64,000 nucleotides of DNA. Origin: FEB-25 sp963726315 (lineage in GTDB: Bacteria > Chloroflexota > Anaerolineae > Anaerolineales > UBA4823). Below the pieces are notes generated by a model, which searched no databases, was not told the origin of the DNA, and saw only the letters and a list, made by a program, of their open reading frames with translations. This document shows positions 8,067-16,965 of this stretch, in pieces. The stretch is taken from assembly GCA_963726315.1 (NCBI GenBank), contig CAVSBZ010000001.1, positions 124,001 to 188,000 on the forward strand, given 5' to 3'. Numbering within the stretch: the first letter of the stretch is position 1; every line of letters begins with the position of its first letter. The position numbers were made by a program, and so were the translations under genes.

Positions 8067-9270
8067 TTACAGATATTCGCGCAACAGCCTTGCCCGGTAG
8101 GGATGGCGCAGCCGGCGCAGTGCTTTGCCCTCGATCTGGCGGATGCGCTCACGGGTTAATCCAAACTTATGTCCCACTTCCTCCAGCGTGTAGGGGTGAC
8201 CATTTTCCAGTCCAAAGCGCAGGCGTAAGATTCGGGCTTCGCGCGGAGAAAGAGTCGAAAGCACCTGGTCGACCCGCTCGCGCAGCATATTCTCGTATGT
8301 AGTTTGCGACGGAGAAGGTGTGATGGTATCTTCGACGAACATGCCTAATTCAGTATCATCCTCATCGCCCACCGGGCTTTCCAGCGATACCGGAATGCGG
8401 GCGACGTCGATCATCCAGCGCAGCTTATCGTGCCCAACACCCATTTCAAGGCACAGCTCCTCCTGGGAGGGAGGGCGTCCATATCTTTGCTCCAGCTTAT
8501 GAGCAGCTTTATACATCAGCCGCAGGCGATCGGTCATATGCACCGGGATGCGGATGGTTCGGCTTTGGTCGGCAATGGAGCGGGTGATCGTCTGCCTGAT
8601 CCACCAGGTGGCGTAAGTGGAGAAGCGGAATCCACGTTGGTATTCAAACTTCGAGACGGCTTTCATCAAGCCCAGGTTTCCCTCTTGGATCAGGTCAAGG
8701 AAGGCAACCCCGCGCCCGATATATTTTTTTGCCACACTCACCACCAGGCGGGTATTGGCTTTGATCAGGTGCTCACGCGCTAAAATCCCATCCTGAATGA
8801 AGTCTTCCAGCTCGATGCGAAGCTTGCACGAACCCTTTCCATTCATTTTGGTAAGCCTGGACTTGGATTCTTTGGCACGTTCGATCCTTTGGGCCAGGTT
8901 AACTTCCTCTTCCAGGCTTAACAAGGGGACGCGAGACATTTCCTTAAAGGTACAAGCCCACGCTGTCATCGGCGGAAATATTCTCCAGACCTGGGAGCAG
9001 GGGAGCTTCCAGGGTAGATGGATTAAAATCCATCGAAGAGCTATCCAGCTTGGATAAATCGGGCTCTGCTTCTGTATCCTCTTCGATTACGATTTCTACG
9101 CCCTGGCGGTGGAGCAAGCCGAATAGCTCCAACAGGTGTTCGTCATCCTCTCCATCCCAGGGGAAAACTTCCAGGATATCGCCGGTAGTAAGATAGCCTT
9201 GCAGATCAGCTTTCTCCAGTAATGTATCGAGTGCTTGTAGCTCTTGTGGATGTTGATTTGGATTAACCAT
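8067..9270 (-). CDS. sigA: primary RNA polymerase sigma factor (RpoD/SigA), split by a +1 frameshift
   Basis: Two overlapping frames together make one housekeeping sigma factor of about 400 residues. Frame 1 (9270-8944) holds region 1.1 (GYLTTGDILEVFP) and an acidic linker, ending GLYL then TAA. Frame 2 (to 8067) continues KEMSRVPLLSLEEEV with regions 1.2-2 (RLVVSVAKKYIGRG, DLIQEGNLGLMKAV, STYATWWIRQTI), 3 and 4 (LTRERIRQIEGKALRRLR). The join is CTT TAA G at 8949-8943: one T fewer would give GLYLKEMSR. Options are programmed +1 slippage on CTT-TAA, coupled reinitiation at ATG 8969, a sequence error or a recent mutation. An essential gene is unlikely to be simply dead. It follows the DUF177 gene by 26 bp. 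Confidence 0.85.
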
Positions 9271-9296
9271 TCTTTTCCCTCCTATTGATGGTAAAT

Positions 9297-9809
9297 CTAT
9301 TTATCCAGGAGTGCTTTCAATGCGGCTAATCTGGGATCACCCAAGTCATCTTCGTGATGGCAGGTCGTCTCGTTGAGGTTATTCCCGCATACCGGGCATA
9401 ACCCCTTACAATCCGGCCGACACAATGGACTGATGGGTATCTCAAGTAAAATATAGTCCCGCAGCACAGGGGCGAGATCAATAACCCCCGTCTCAGGCAT
9501 AATCAAGCCTGAATCGGTCATATAGCGCTGAGAAAAGGCGTACAATTCTGTGTACTCGATATTCAAAGTCTGTTGAAATCCGGTCAGGCAGCGCACGCAT
9601 TCGAGGTCGATCAAGGCTTGAAAGGTTACCTGCAGCAAGATTCCTTGCGGGGTGCGGCTTGCCCGGACCACACCAGTCAAGCCACTTAATTGAATATCTG
9701 GTGGAACGTTTATTTGCGGGAGATCGAAAGGGAAATCCCGGCTGAAGCCGGCAGATTGGGCGACTACAAAGCCGACATTCAGACGTAATGGAGAATGTGG
9801 GTCAGACAC
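9297..9809 (-). CDS. DUF177 (YceD-like) protein
   Basis: 170 residues. The conserved end ISPLCRPDCKGLCPVCGNNLNE gives four cysteines in two CxxC-like pairs, followed by DPRLAALKALL, the hallmark of the family. E. coli YceD is linked to 23S rRNA accumulation and is usually next to rpmF (ribosomal protein L32). No rpmF is seen here; the sigma factor follows instead. The upstream region 9810-9930 is very AT-rich and holds several TATAAT-like boxes on the minus strand, so it is probably the promoter of this operon. Confidence 0.8.
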   Translation of the reverse strand: MSDPHSPLRLNVGFVVAQSAGFSRDFPFDLPQINVPPDIQLSGLTGVVRASRTPQGILLQVTFQALIDLECVRCLTGFQQTLNIEYTELYAFSQRYMTDSGLIMPETGVIDLAPVLRDYILLEIPISPLCRPDCKGLCPVCGNNLNETTCHHEDDLGDPRLAALKALLDK

Positions 9810-9891
9810 AGTGGTTCGTACACTATACTTTGAAAATTATCTTGAAAATCGCAAAGTAATTTATTATATTATACAATTATTATAACATATT

Positions 9892-9920
9892 TTGTTGCCA
9901 CAGGTAAGATTAAATATAAC
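9892..9920 (+). promoter_or_regulatory. putative promoter of rdgB
   Basis: TTGTTG (9892-9897), 17 bases, TATAAC (9915-9920), 60 bases before the rdgB start. It lies in the AT-rich divergent region shared with the DUF177 operon. Confidence 0.45.
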
Positions 9921-9979
9921 TGTTTAGCCCACATATGGTGTGTGGGTATGGTGCGGATAGTCAATTAATGGAGGTAACC

Positions 9980-10579
9980 ATGCAGCGGTTGTTAATTGCC
10001 ACGAGAAACCCGGGGAAAATCCTTGAGATCCAATCCTTGCTAGAGGGCCTGAAAATCTCTCTCGTCACTCCGGATATGGTCGGGATCAATCTAGACGTGG
10101 AGGAAATCGGTAATACCTATGAGGAAAATGCTGCCCTTAAAGCACATGCCTATGCCCGTCTTTCCAATATGGTAACTCTGGCAGATGACTCGGGATTAGA
10201 GGTGGACGTCTTGGGTGGACTGCCAGGGATCAGGTCGGCGCGCTTCTCTCCGCGGGTCAACGCCAGCGATGCAAACCGCCGAGCTTACCTGCTGGATATG
10301 CTACAAGGTCATGCTCTACCCTGGAAAGCTCATTTTCATTGCACGGTGGCGATTGCTACCCCGGGAGATAAAATCGTCTATACCCAGGGGAATTGCCCTG
10401 GTGAAATCATTTTAGCAGAACGCGGCACGAACGGTTTCGGTTACGATCCGATCTTTTTAATCCCCACAGCCGGTTTGACCATGGCAGAGCTGAGTATGGA
10501 TGAGAAGAACCAATTAAGCCACCGGGCGAGGGCAGTAAAAGCCGCCTTGCCCGTTTTGAGTGTGCTTCTCCAGGATTAA
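9980..10579 (+). CDS. rdgB: RdgB/HAM1-type XTP/dITP pyrophosphatase
   Basis: 199 residues from ATG 9980, supported by GGAGGT seven bases upstream; the open frame starts earlier without a ribosome site. It hydrolyses deaminated purine nucleotides (dITP, XTP) to monophosphates and so cleans the nucleotide pool. Signatures: LIATRNPGKILEI (residues 4-16), TYEENAALKA, LADDSGLEVDVLGGLPG, GFGYDPIF and SHRARA. It heads a run of closely spaced plus-strand genes that also contains a deoxynucleoside kinase. Confidence 0.93.
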   Translation: MQRLLIATRNPGKILEIQSLLEGLKISLVTPDMVGINLDVEEIGNTYEENAALKAHAYARLSNMVTLADDSGLEVDVLGGLPGIRSARFSPRVNASDANRRAYLLDMLQGHALPWKAHFHCTVAIATPGDKIVYTQGNCPGEIILAERGTNGFGYDPIFLIPTAGLTMAELSMDEKNQLSHRARAVKAALPVLSVLLQD

Positions 10580-10649
10580 CCCAAGGATATGGTCAAAATC
10601 GGCATCAAGATGCTTTCCAAGCCGGGAATTTTGGGTTATCATAAGGTCG

Positions 10650-12020
10650 ATGAGCCAGCTTAGCTATACCCTCCTTGTGGGTGCCATTGCCATTATCCTG
10701 GGTGTAGTCCTATGCCTGGCTATCCTCAGCATGCTGGGGCAATTGAACTTCGGTAATCTCTTCCGCAAGCAGCCGACGGATGGTATGGGTAACAAACCCA
10801 TGTGGGAGATTGACCATCGACGCTTGCGCGAAATTTATAACTTGATTTCCAAAGTAACTTCAACATTAAAATACCAAAATGTGCTGGAAATAGCCCTGGA
10901 TTTAGGGTCAAGAGTGTTGGCAACCCCGAATGTTCCAGCCGATCAATTGGTAAGCGCTGTCCTGCTTTTTACCCAGTCGGAAAACGATCATCCCAACCTG
11001 ACCATCGGGACATCCCGGCATTTTCCACAGTCGGATATGCGCATTGTCTTGCCGGGTACGAGCGGGTTGATCGGGGATGTGATTACTGAGGGTTTACCTA
11101 AAATCAGCAACGACCCGTCAAAAGACCCGGAGTTAAACCGGTTTATCGCTCTACGAAATTGTTCCGTGGCTTATTGCCTGCCGCTACGAAGCGGGTTGGA
11201 CACTTACGGGGTGCTGCTGTTTGCGCATCGAGATGCCGACTTTTTTACACCGTCTAAATGCGAGCTGTTGGACATCATTTCACACCAATCGGTGATTGCC
11301 ATTCAAAATGCGCGTCTCTACAGTGATATCCAACGCGAAAAAGAGCAAATGATCGAGATCCAGCAGCAGGAGCACAAAAAACTTGCCCGCGATCTGCACG
11401 ATGGTCCCACCCAATCCATGGCCGCGATCGCCATGCGCTTGAATTTTGCCCGCCGATTGCTGGAACGCGATCCAAAAGCTACCGGGGAGGAGCTTTTAAA
11501 GATCGAAGAGCTTGCCCGCCGAACTACCAAAGAAATTCGGCACATGCTATTTACCCTGCGCCCATTGGAGCTCGAATCACAAGGTTTGATCGGCGCATTG
11601 AAGGCGATGGCGGAGAAGACCCACGAGACATATGACCAGAATGTCATCGTTGAAGCTGAGGAGAGTGTCATTGCCCACCTCGAGATGAGCCGGCAAACCA
11701 TCATCTTCTATATCGCCGAAGAAGCAATTAACAATGCTTGCAAATATGCCCAGGCGAACCATATTTGGGTGCGGATGAAGGATTACGACCAGGACCTGGT
11801 GATGCTAGAAGTCCAGGACGATGGGGTTGGTTTTGACAAGAGCGGTGTGGAATCCTCCTCTGAGCAGCGCGGTAGTTTGGGCCTCAGAAATATGAGTGAA
11901 CGAACCGAAATGATGAGTGGTATTTTCCGCATAGAGTCAGCTGTCGGAAAAGGCACAATTATCCGTGTGGTCATCCCGTTAACCTCAGAAGCCGCCGAGC
12001 GATTGCGCAGAGGTGGTTGA
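10650..12020 (+). CDS. sensor histidine kinase with GAF domain (HisKA_3 type)
   Basis: 456 residues from ATG 10650. One N-terminal membrane helix (YTLLVGAIAIILGVVLCLAI), then a GAF-like sensor domain (about 60-220) and a dimerisation segment of the NarL-type kinase class, KLARDLHDGPTQSMAAIAMR, with the phosphoacceptor His in DLHDG. The C-terminal ATPase shows the N box EEAINNACKYA, DDGVGFD and GLRNMSERTEMM. This class normally pairs with LuxR/NarL response regulators, but none is adjacent. It starts 70 bases after rdgB. The ligand is unknown. Confidence 0.88.
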   Translation: MSQLSYTLLVGAIAIILGVVLCLAILSMLGQLNFGNLFRKQPTDGMGNKPMWEIDHRRLREIYNLISKVTSTLKYQNVLEIALDLGSRVLATPNVPADQLVSAVLLFTQSENDHPNLTIGTSRHFPQSDMRIVLPGTSGLIGDVITEGLPKISNDPSKDPELNRFIALRNCSVAYCLPLRSGLDTYGVLLFAHRDADFFTPSKCELLDIISHQSVIAIQNARLYSDIQREKEQMIEIQQQEHKKLARDLHDGPTQSMAAIAMRLNFARRLLERDPKATGEELLKIEELARRTTKEIRHMLFTLRPLELESQGLIGALKAMAEKTHETYDQNVIVEAEESVIAHLEMSRQTIIFYIAEEAINNACKYAQANHIWVRMKDYDQDLVMLEVQDDGVGFDKSGVESSSEQRGSLGLRNMSERTEMMSGIFRIESAVGKGTIIRVVIPLTSEAAERLRRGG

Positions 12021-12026
12021 TCCACT

Positions 12027-12812
12027 ATGCCCGTCTCTGGAAACTTATATTATTCTCTCCATTCTGATCACGGAACAGATAATCCCCCACTGGTATTGAT
12101 CCATGGTGCTGGGGGTACACACCTGTATTGGCCACCCGAAATCAGGCGTTTATCAGGCTATTGTGTATATGCCCTTGATCTACCCGGGCACGGAAAATCT
12201 GAGCATTGCGACGGGCAGCAGACCATAGCGGATTACGCCGGCTACCTGGTACAGTGGTTGGAGTCAGTCCAGCTTCGCCGGGCAGTTTTCGTGGGTCACT
12301 CGATGGGAAGTGCTATCGCCCTAGCCATGGCAATCCACCATCCGGAGTACGTGGTTGGTTTGGGCTTGATCAGTGCAGGGGCTCGTCTGAGAGTCAATTC
12401 AGACATATTAATTTATGCCGCCGACCAGACCACATTCTTAAAAGCCGCAGATTTATTGGTATCCTATTCCTTCGGCTCGACGACATCCCCTCACCTGATC
12501 GAATTGGCATCCAAGCGCATGCTGGAAACCCGCCAAAGTGTTTTCCTGGGTGATTTGCTGGCGTGTAATTGCTTTGACGTGATGGACCGGTTGGGATCGA
12601 TCGAGCAGCCAACATTGGTCGTGTGTGGGGCTGATGACCAGATGACTCCGGTGCGCTATTCCCAATTCCTATCCAATACTATTCCCCACGCACAACTGCG
12701 CGTCATCGCGAATGCTGGGCACATGGTTATGCTGGAACAACCGCGTCTTGTCGCCGATGGATTGCTTTCATTTCTCGATGCGATTTCATTTAGTCCGGGC
12801 GAAGGATTTTAA
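12027..12812 (+). CDS. alpha/beta hydrolase
   Basis: 261 residues with a complete alpha/beta hydrolase plan: oxyanion region LIHGAGGTHLYW (about 26-37), DLPGHGKSE, nucleophile elbow VGHSMGSA (Ser about 94), acid in VCGADDQMTP (about 200) and His in NAGHMVMLEQP (about 230). The family includes esterases, peroxidases and lactonases, and nothing here fixes the substrate. It starts six bases after the kinase gene and ends one base before the next start, so it is part of the same operon. Confidence 0.85.
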   Translation: MPVSGNLYYSLHSDHGTDNPPLVLIHGAGGTHLYWPPEIRRLSGYCVYALDLPGHGKSEHCDGQQTIADYAGYLVQWLESVQLRRAVFVGHSMGSAIALAMAIHHPEYVVGLGLISAGARLRVNSDILIYAADQTTFLKAADLLVSYSFGSTTSPHLIELASKRMLETRQSVFLGDLLACNCFDVMDRLGSIEQPTLVVCGADDQMTPVRYSQFLSNTIPHAQLRVIANAGHMVMLEQPRLVADGLLSFLDAISFSPGEGF

Positions 12813-12813
12813 G

Positions 12814-13473
12814 ATGTATATAGCCATTGAAGGTGTCATTGGGGTGGGTAAAACTACTTTGGCGCGCTTGCTTCAACCCGCATTTCAATCGGAGCTGGTG
12901 CTTGAGGTTTTTGAGGAAAACCCTTTTCTCTCTGATTTCTATTCCGACCGGCAGAGGTATGCCTTTCAGACCCAGATTTTCTTTTTGTTAAGCCGGTATT
13001 ATCAACAAAGGCGCTCTGTGCCCGAGATCCTTAAACGTGGCGATTCATTGATCACGGATTATACGTTTACCAAAGACGCCCTGTTTGCACGCATCAACCT
13101 GGCCGGCGACGAGCTCGAAATGTACTACCGGGTACATGATGCCCTGGCAGAGAAAATTCCCCTACCGAACCTGATTGTTTATCTGCGCGCAGACCCAGAC
13201 GTGCTGATGCAGCGCATTGCTTCACGTGATCGGCCCTATGAGCGCAATATGGAACGGGATTATATTGATGAGCTGAGCCGGGCCTATGATTCCTTTTTTA
13301 TCGATAACCACGCCAGGAATGTAGGTGAAAGTGTGACCGTCCTCACCCTGGATACCAATGAGCTTGACTATGTACGCCGGGTTGAGGACCTCAAATGGGT
13401 TGAGAACCGGATTCGACAGATGCTGAAACAAGTGCCTTTCCAGGCAACACTGCCCATGATCGATGAGCTGTGA
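12814..13473 (+). CDS. deoxynucleoside kinase (dGK/dAK family)
   Basis: 219 residues from ATG 12814. It begins YIAIEGVIGVGKTTLA with the P-loop, then EVFEENPFLSDFY (substrate Glu and ENPF motif), and later RADPDVLMQRIASRDRPYER with the lid arginines. The frame extends upstream into the hydrolase gene, but the P-loop position fixes this start. It phosphorylates purine deoxynucleosides for salvage and fits functionally with rdgB in the same cluster. Family length is about 210-230. Confidence 0.9.
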   Translation: MYIAIEGVIGVGKTTLARLLQPAFQSELVLEVFEENPFLSDFYSDRQRYAFQTQIFFLLSRYYQQRRSVPEILKRGDSLITDYTFTKDALFARINLAGDELEMYYRVHDALAEKIPLPNLIVYLRADPDVLMQRIASRDRPYERNMERDYIDELSRAYDSFFIDNHARNVGESVTVLTLDTNELDYVRRVEDLKWVENRIRQMLKQVPFQATLPMIDEL

Positions 13474-13619
13474 TAACTGAAGATTATTGTACGCGGATTT
13501 CGCCTGGCAGCTAACCTTCTCAAGGTAGATCAGAATAACGGGAATTTCAGGTAGATGTTCACCAATGTGGGAATTAAACGATTTCAATCGCCTCTTATAT
13601 CAACGAAATGGGGGTAAAT

Positions 13620-14633
13620 ATGCGCATTAACCGCAACATGCTGCTCAAGCTTGCCAATGATGCGGTGGAAAACTGTGTGAATACTGACCATTCGGTAATT
13701 GCCATCTACCTGCAGGGATCGCTGTTAAGCGAGTCACCGTTGATCGGAAACACAGCGGATATCGACCTTTTTTATATACACAACGATGAGGTAAGCAAAG
13801 AGCGCGAGATAGTTCGGATCTCCGATGAGGTGCATCTCGACATCTCCCATCATTCTCATCGGCTCTACCGCCAGCCGCGTGAGCTGCGGGTGGACCCGTG
13901 GCTGGGACCGGTGATCTATAACTGTAAGATCATGTACGACCCCCAGCACTTTATCGATTTTGTTCAGGCGAGCGTAAGAGGCCAATTTAATAACCCTGAA
14001 AATGTGATCACCCGGATACAGAAACAGGCAGTACACGCGCGTGAACTGTGGGAGTCATTCAATAATGCTCCGCGCCAACCTGACCCGCAAGATGCATCCT
14101 CCTATCTGCGGGCACTGGAACATGCAGCAAACGCCATCGCCGGAATTAATGGGCCGAGCCTGCCGGAGCGGCGCTTCCTGCCTGGTCTGCTTCAGAATGC
14201 TGAGAATTTACACAAACCCGGTCTGTATAAGGGTTTCCTGGGCTTATTGGGAGCTTCTACGGTGGACGCCAGCGGCATACGTGCCTGGCTGCCTGAGTGG
14301 CGGACCGCTTACGGCTCAGTGGCTGAGAACCAGGCACCGGTTCGTTTGCACCCCCACCGCCTGCTGTACTATGAACGTGCCATTGAGGTGATGTTGGACG
14401 GCGAGACGCCTCACGACAGCCTGTGGCCTCTCTGGCGCACCTGGACACATCTGGTGTGCGCCCTTCCTGCCGACGGATCAGCTCGCACGGCCTGGCAGGC
14501 CGCTGGTGAAAAGCTGGAATTATTGGGAGACGCCTTTATTCAAAAAATCGAGGCTTTGGACGCATACCTCGACCAGGTGGAGGAGCTACAAGAAAGTTGG
14601 GGGCAGCAAAATGGGATCCAACCGCCCACTTAA
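13620..14633 (+). CDS. nucleotidyltransferase-fold protein
   Basis: 337 residues. YLQGSLLSESPLIGNTADIDLFYI contains the GS...DxD pattern of the polymerase-beta-like nucleotidyltransferase fold near residues 33-56. The remainder is a helical domain ending in a Glu/Leu-rich tail. ATG 13620 has GGGGGT close upstream; ATG 13608 is also possible. Such proteins modify antibiotics, tRNA or proteins, and I cannot say which. It follows a 130-base gap after the kinase, in which I see nothing. Confidence 0.6.
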   Translation: MRINRNMLLKLANDAVENCVNTDHSVIAIYLQGSLLSESPLIGNTADIDLFYIHNDEVSKEREIVRISDEVHLDISHHSHRLYRQPRELRVDPWLGPVIYNCKIMYDPQHFIDFVQASVRGQFNNPENVITRIQKQAVHARELWESFNNAPRQPDPQDASSYLRALEHAANAIAGINGPSLPERRFLPGLLQNAENLHKPGLYKGFLGLLGASTVDASGIRAWLPEWRTAYGSVAENQAPVRLHPHRLLYYERAIEVMLDGETPHDSLWPLWRTWTHLVCALPADGSARTAWQAAGEKLELLGDAFIQKIEALDAYLDQVEELQESWGQQNGIQPPT

Positions 14634-14753
14634 TTACCCCAAACGTATTTACCGTCCTGTAAATCTATTTCTGAAGTGCGCATTGCAATTGTTAAGTAAT
14701 ATATCTTACATAAATGATATAGTTATGCATTATATATGGCACTTCGGAGTATT

Positions 14754-14769
14754 TGTTTCACGTGAAACA
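14754..14769. promoter_or_regulatory. parS site 1
   Basis: TGTTTCACGTGAAACA, a perfect match to the chromosomal ParB-binding consensus. The palindrome extends to 14751-14772 (11-base arms). Confidence 0.9.
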
Positions 14770-14810
14770 AATAATATCTTGGATAGATTCCGGGCACCTC
14801 TCAGCCTGAG

Positions 14811-14826
14811 GGTTTCACGTGAAACA
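14811..14826. promoter_or_regulatory. parS site 2
   Basis: GGTTTCACGTGAAACA, 15 of 16 bases of the parS consensus, centred 57 bp from site 1. The stretch 14634-15108 holds no convincing gene apart from these sites. Confidence 0.85.
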
Positions 14827-15108
14827 ATCAGTCACTGTGAATAAGATGTACCTGGTCCGTGTTTTAGAGTATAGGGATAGGACTATATTAATACTGTGGA
14901 AACTCTCTACAAGGGAGTTGGAGATAAAGCGTTTTTATCTCGCCTGGGTGGAGAATTGGCGGATCCCTATTGAGTTGGGATTGTGCCTGGCGCACTTGCG
15001 GAGAGATATGCAGCGGGAGTATAGCAAAAGATGGACAGTATTGTTTACGTGTCACGCATTGGGCATGAGCTAGTGCAAAGAATATTCCAAATTCTTGACT
15101 AACCAGAT

Positions 15109-15453
15109 ATGCGGGGCGATAATCCAGATATGACGATGCAGAATCCGCCAAAGTGGGAATGGAGAATCATGACCGCACACGTGGATATCCATGGGAAGCT
15201 GCGTTTTGATGATCTCGAGTATTGCTTGATGTCAGAAAAATCAGTCCTTTCCTCATTGCGTGAAGAGGGATGGGAATTTGTTCGGGTCGTGCCGTTAGGC
15301 GATAAACCTACTGAAGAAATTAAACATGATGGCACAAAAATAAAAAAGAGTTTTTGGAAGAACTGGCTAAAAAGACGGCGAGTTCCCGCCAATAAGGCTG
15401 AGGCGCCGGCGAAAGCATATTATTATTATTTTAAACGAGCCAATCAGGAATAG
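15109..15453 (+). CDS. DUF4177-like small protein
   Basis: 114 residues. WEWRIMTA near residue 16, LREEGWEFVRVVPLGD near 51 and the end AYYYYFKRA follow the layout of DUF4177-type proteins (W-E-x-R ... EGWE-x-V ... Y-x-FKR). Function unknown. The start is uncertain (ATG 15109, 15130 or 15136), with no clear ribosome site. It lies in an AT-rich stretch between the parS sites and the ParA gene, which suggests that it belongs to the same acquired segment. Confidence 0.5.
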   Translation: MRGDNPDMTMQNPPKWEWRIMTAHVDIHGKLRFDDLEYCLMSEKSVLSSLREEGWEFVRVVPLGDKPTEEIKHDGTKIKKSFWKNWLKRRRVPANKAEAPAKAYYYYFKRANQE

Positions 15454-15541
15454 ATAAAGCTATACCGAAAATGATGCATGGATAATAACCCGAGATCCCG
15501 GTAAATGCCAGAATATTAAGATGAGGATATTGCCAGGTTGA

Positions 15542-15733
15542 TTGTGCACGGAGAATAGCCACATAAGCACAGAACAAAAATCTGCGCATGGTAAAGTTGT
15601 TGGTATCGCCGGCTCGATGTTGATGATTGCAGGAGAACTATTTATTTTAGGGAGACTGTGTACTTTTGGAGCTGAATTTACTGATTTTAATATGATGGAA
15701 AACATTGTGTCTGCAACGGGCAACAATATCTGA
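15542..15733 (+). CDS. small hydrophobic ORF, uncertain
   Basis: 63 codons with one membrane-like segment (VGIAGSMLMIAGELFILGRL). It has no clear ribosome site and no family I know. It lies between the DUF4177-like gene and parA. It may be a remnant. Base composition is AT-rich like its neighbours. Confidence 0.25.
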   Translation: MCTENSHISTEQKSAHGKVVGIAGSMLMIAGELFILGRLCTFGAEFTDFNMMENIVSATGNNI

Positions 15734-15839
15734 GGGCAATGCTAGGGACTTGATAATATTCGAGGTGAATATCACTATTAACCCAGCCTCAATAGTCTGA
15801 GGTTGAAGCAAAGGTTTATTTCAAACAGTATGTAAACGA

Positions 15840-16586
15840 ATGATCACTTTTGCGATTGCAAACCAAAAAGGTGGGGTCGGTAAAACGACAACTTGCCTAA
15901 ACCTGGGCTATTGTCTGGCGGAAATGGGTAAATGGGTGCTCATGGTGGATCTTGACCCGCAGGCAAGTCTAACCCAGGCATTAAATGTTGGGAATCGAAG
16001 CCGTAGTATGGCCGATGTGATCAACGGAAAAATGACTGTTTCATCCATCACACAAAAGATCACAGATCGACTATACCTGGCACCATCTGATATGGACCTG
16101 TTACAGGCAGAGATGTTATTAGCTACTCGTTCGGGTAGACGTGAGTTTGTATTAAAAGAGGCATTGTTTAATGATGCATTATTCACTACAACTCGATTTG
16201 AAGTATGCCTGATAGATTGCCCAGCATCCTTGTCTTTTTTGACTATAAATGGCCTGGTAGCTGCTCGCTGGATGATCTGCCCAACCTTACCCACGGAACT
16301 TGAATGGAGAAGTCTATTATTATTCCTTAAACAGGTGAATGCCATGAAGGATGCACTAAACCCAAACCTGGCTTTTTTAGGGATGATCATATGCCAATAT
16401 GCTTCCTGGCTTAATTTGCACAAGGTAATGATGAATAAAATGGTTTCCAGTAATTTACGCATAATTGGGACGGTTAATAGAAGCATCGCAATAGCAGACG
16501 CAATAGGGGAAGGACAGGCAATTAAACGGGGTGATCTTGCAGATCAATATAGACAAATAGCAATGGTGTTGTATCGATGCCTATAA
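15840..16586 (+). CDS. ParA/Soj-family partition ATPase (orphan)
   Basis: 248 residues. Deviant Walker A ANQKGGVGKTTTCLNLG (residues 7-23), MVDLDPQASLTQAL (about 35-48) and LIDCPASLSFLTING (about 126-140) place it in the ParA/Soj group. The order of motifs and the absence of an N-terminal helix-turn-helix fit Soj-like chromosomal or type Ib forms. ParA ATPases segregate DNA bound by ParB at parS. Two parS sites lie 1.0-1.1 kb upstream, but no ParB gene follows. Where it normally would, only a ribbon-helix-helix remnant is found. Confidence 0.88.
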   Translation: MITFAIANQKGGVGKTTTCLNLGYCLAEMGKWVLMVDLDPQASLTQALNVGNRSRSMADVINGKMTVSSITQKITDRLYLAPSDMDLLQAEMLLATRSGRREFVLKEALFNDALFTTTRFEVCLIDCPASLSFLTINGLVAARWMICPTLPTELEWRSLLLFLKQVNAMKDALNPNLAFLGMIICQYASWLNLHKVMMNKMVSSNLRIIGTVNRSIAIADAIGEGQAIKRGDLADQYRQIAMVLYRCL

Positions 16587-16623
16587 TGGTACGATGATCA
16601 CTAATCCAGTTAACATTTAATAG

Positions 16624-16746
16624 GAGTGGCAGTACCATGCTGCTACGGTTAATTTTTCTCTACGAATACCAGAAGAATCGTGGAATACAATAAAAGCAAT
16701 TGCTGAGAATGCGCCATGGAGTATCAATGCACAGATCCTTTTCTAG
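16624..16746 (+). pseudogene. ribbon-helix-helix protein remnant after parA
   Basis: A 41-codon open stretch between TAG 16621 and TAG 16744 encodes TVNFSLRIPEESWNTIKAIA followed by ENAPWSINAQILF, which matches the Arc/MetJ ribbon-helix-helix pattern (beta strand, then two helices, with SIN at the second helix start). There is no start codon in frame; ATG 16638 lies in another frame just before it. A small RHH partner after ParA is usual in plasmid type Ib systems (ParG-like). Either broken or started in an unusual way. Confidence 0.4.
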
Positions 16747-16952
16747 ATCATGATCACCAGGTACGGAATGGCAATATTTTGAGATACGCCGTTCTCAGTC
16801 ATAATAATGGTCCCACCGATCGCCAATACAAGAATGACCATGAACAAGAACCAACCTACCCCACTGATGTGGATGTTCGATTTCGGTTTTGGGTTCGATC
16901 CGTCAGGAACAACGGTGAGTTGTTTTTTCCTAAGTACCCCGCTTTCAATAGT
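16743..16952 (-). pseudogene. membrane protein fragment downstream of the GntR gene
   Basis: The minus frame between TAG 16955 and TAG 16745 encodes about 69 residues: a polar part (LRKKQLTVVPDGSNPKPKSN) and one strong membrane helix (GWFLFMVILVLAIGGTIIM). There is no ATG, GTG or TTG start. It lies directly after the GntR regulator on the same strand, where YtrA-type regulators normally control a membrane transporter. Probably the decayed target gene. Confidence 0.35.
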
Positions 16953-16965
16953 CTAGTTCAGAAGA

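Noticed and set aside
14819..15073. 84-codon frame starting inside parS site 2
   Set aside because: No ribosome site or recognisable features; the start overlaps the parS palindrome.
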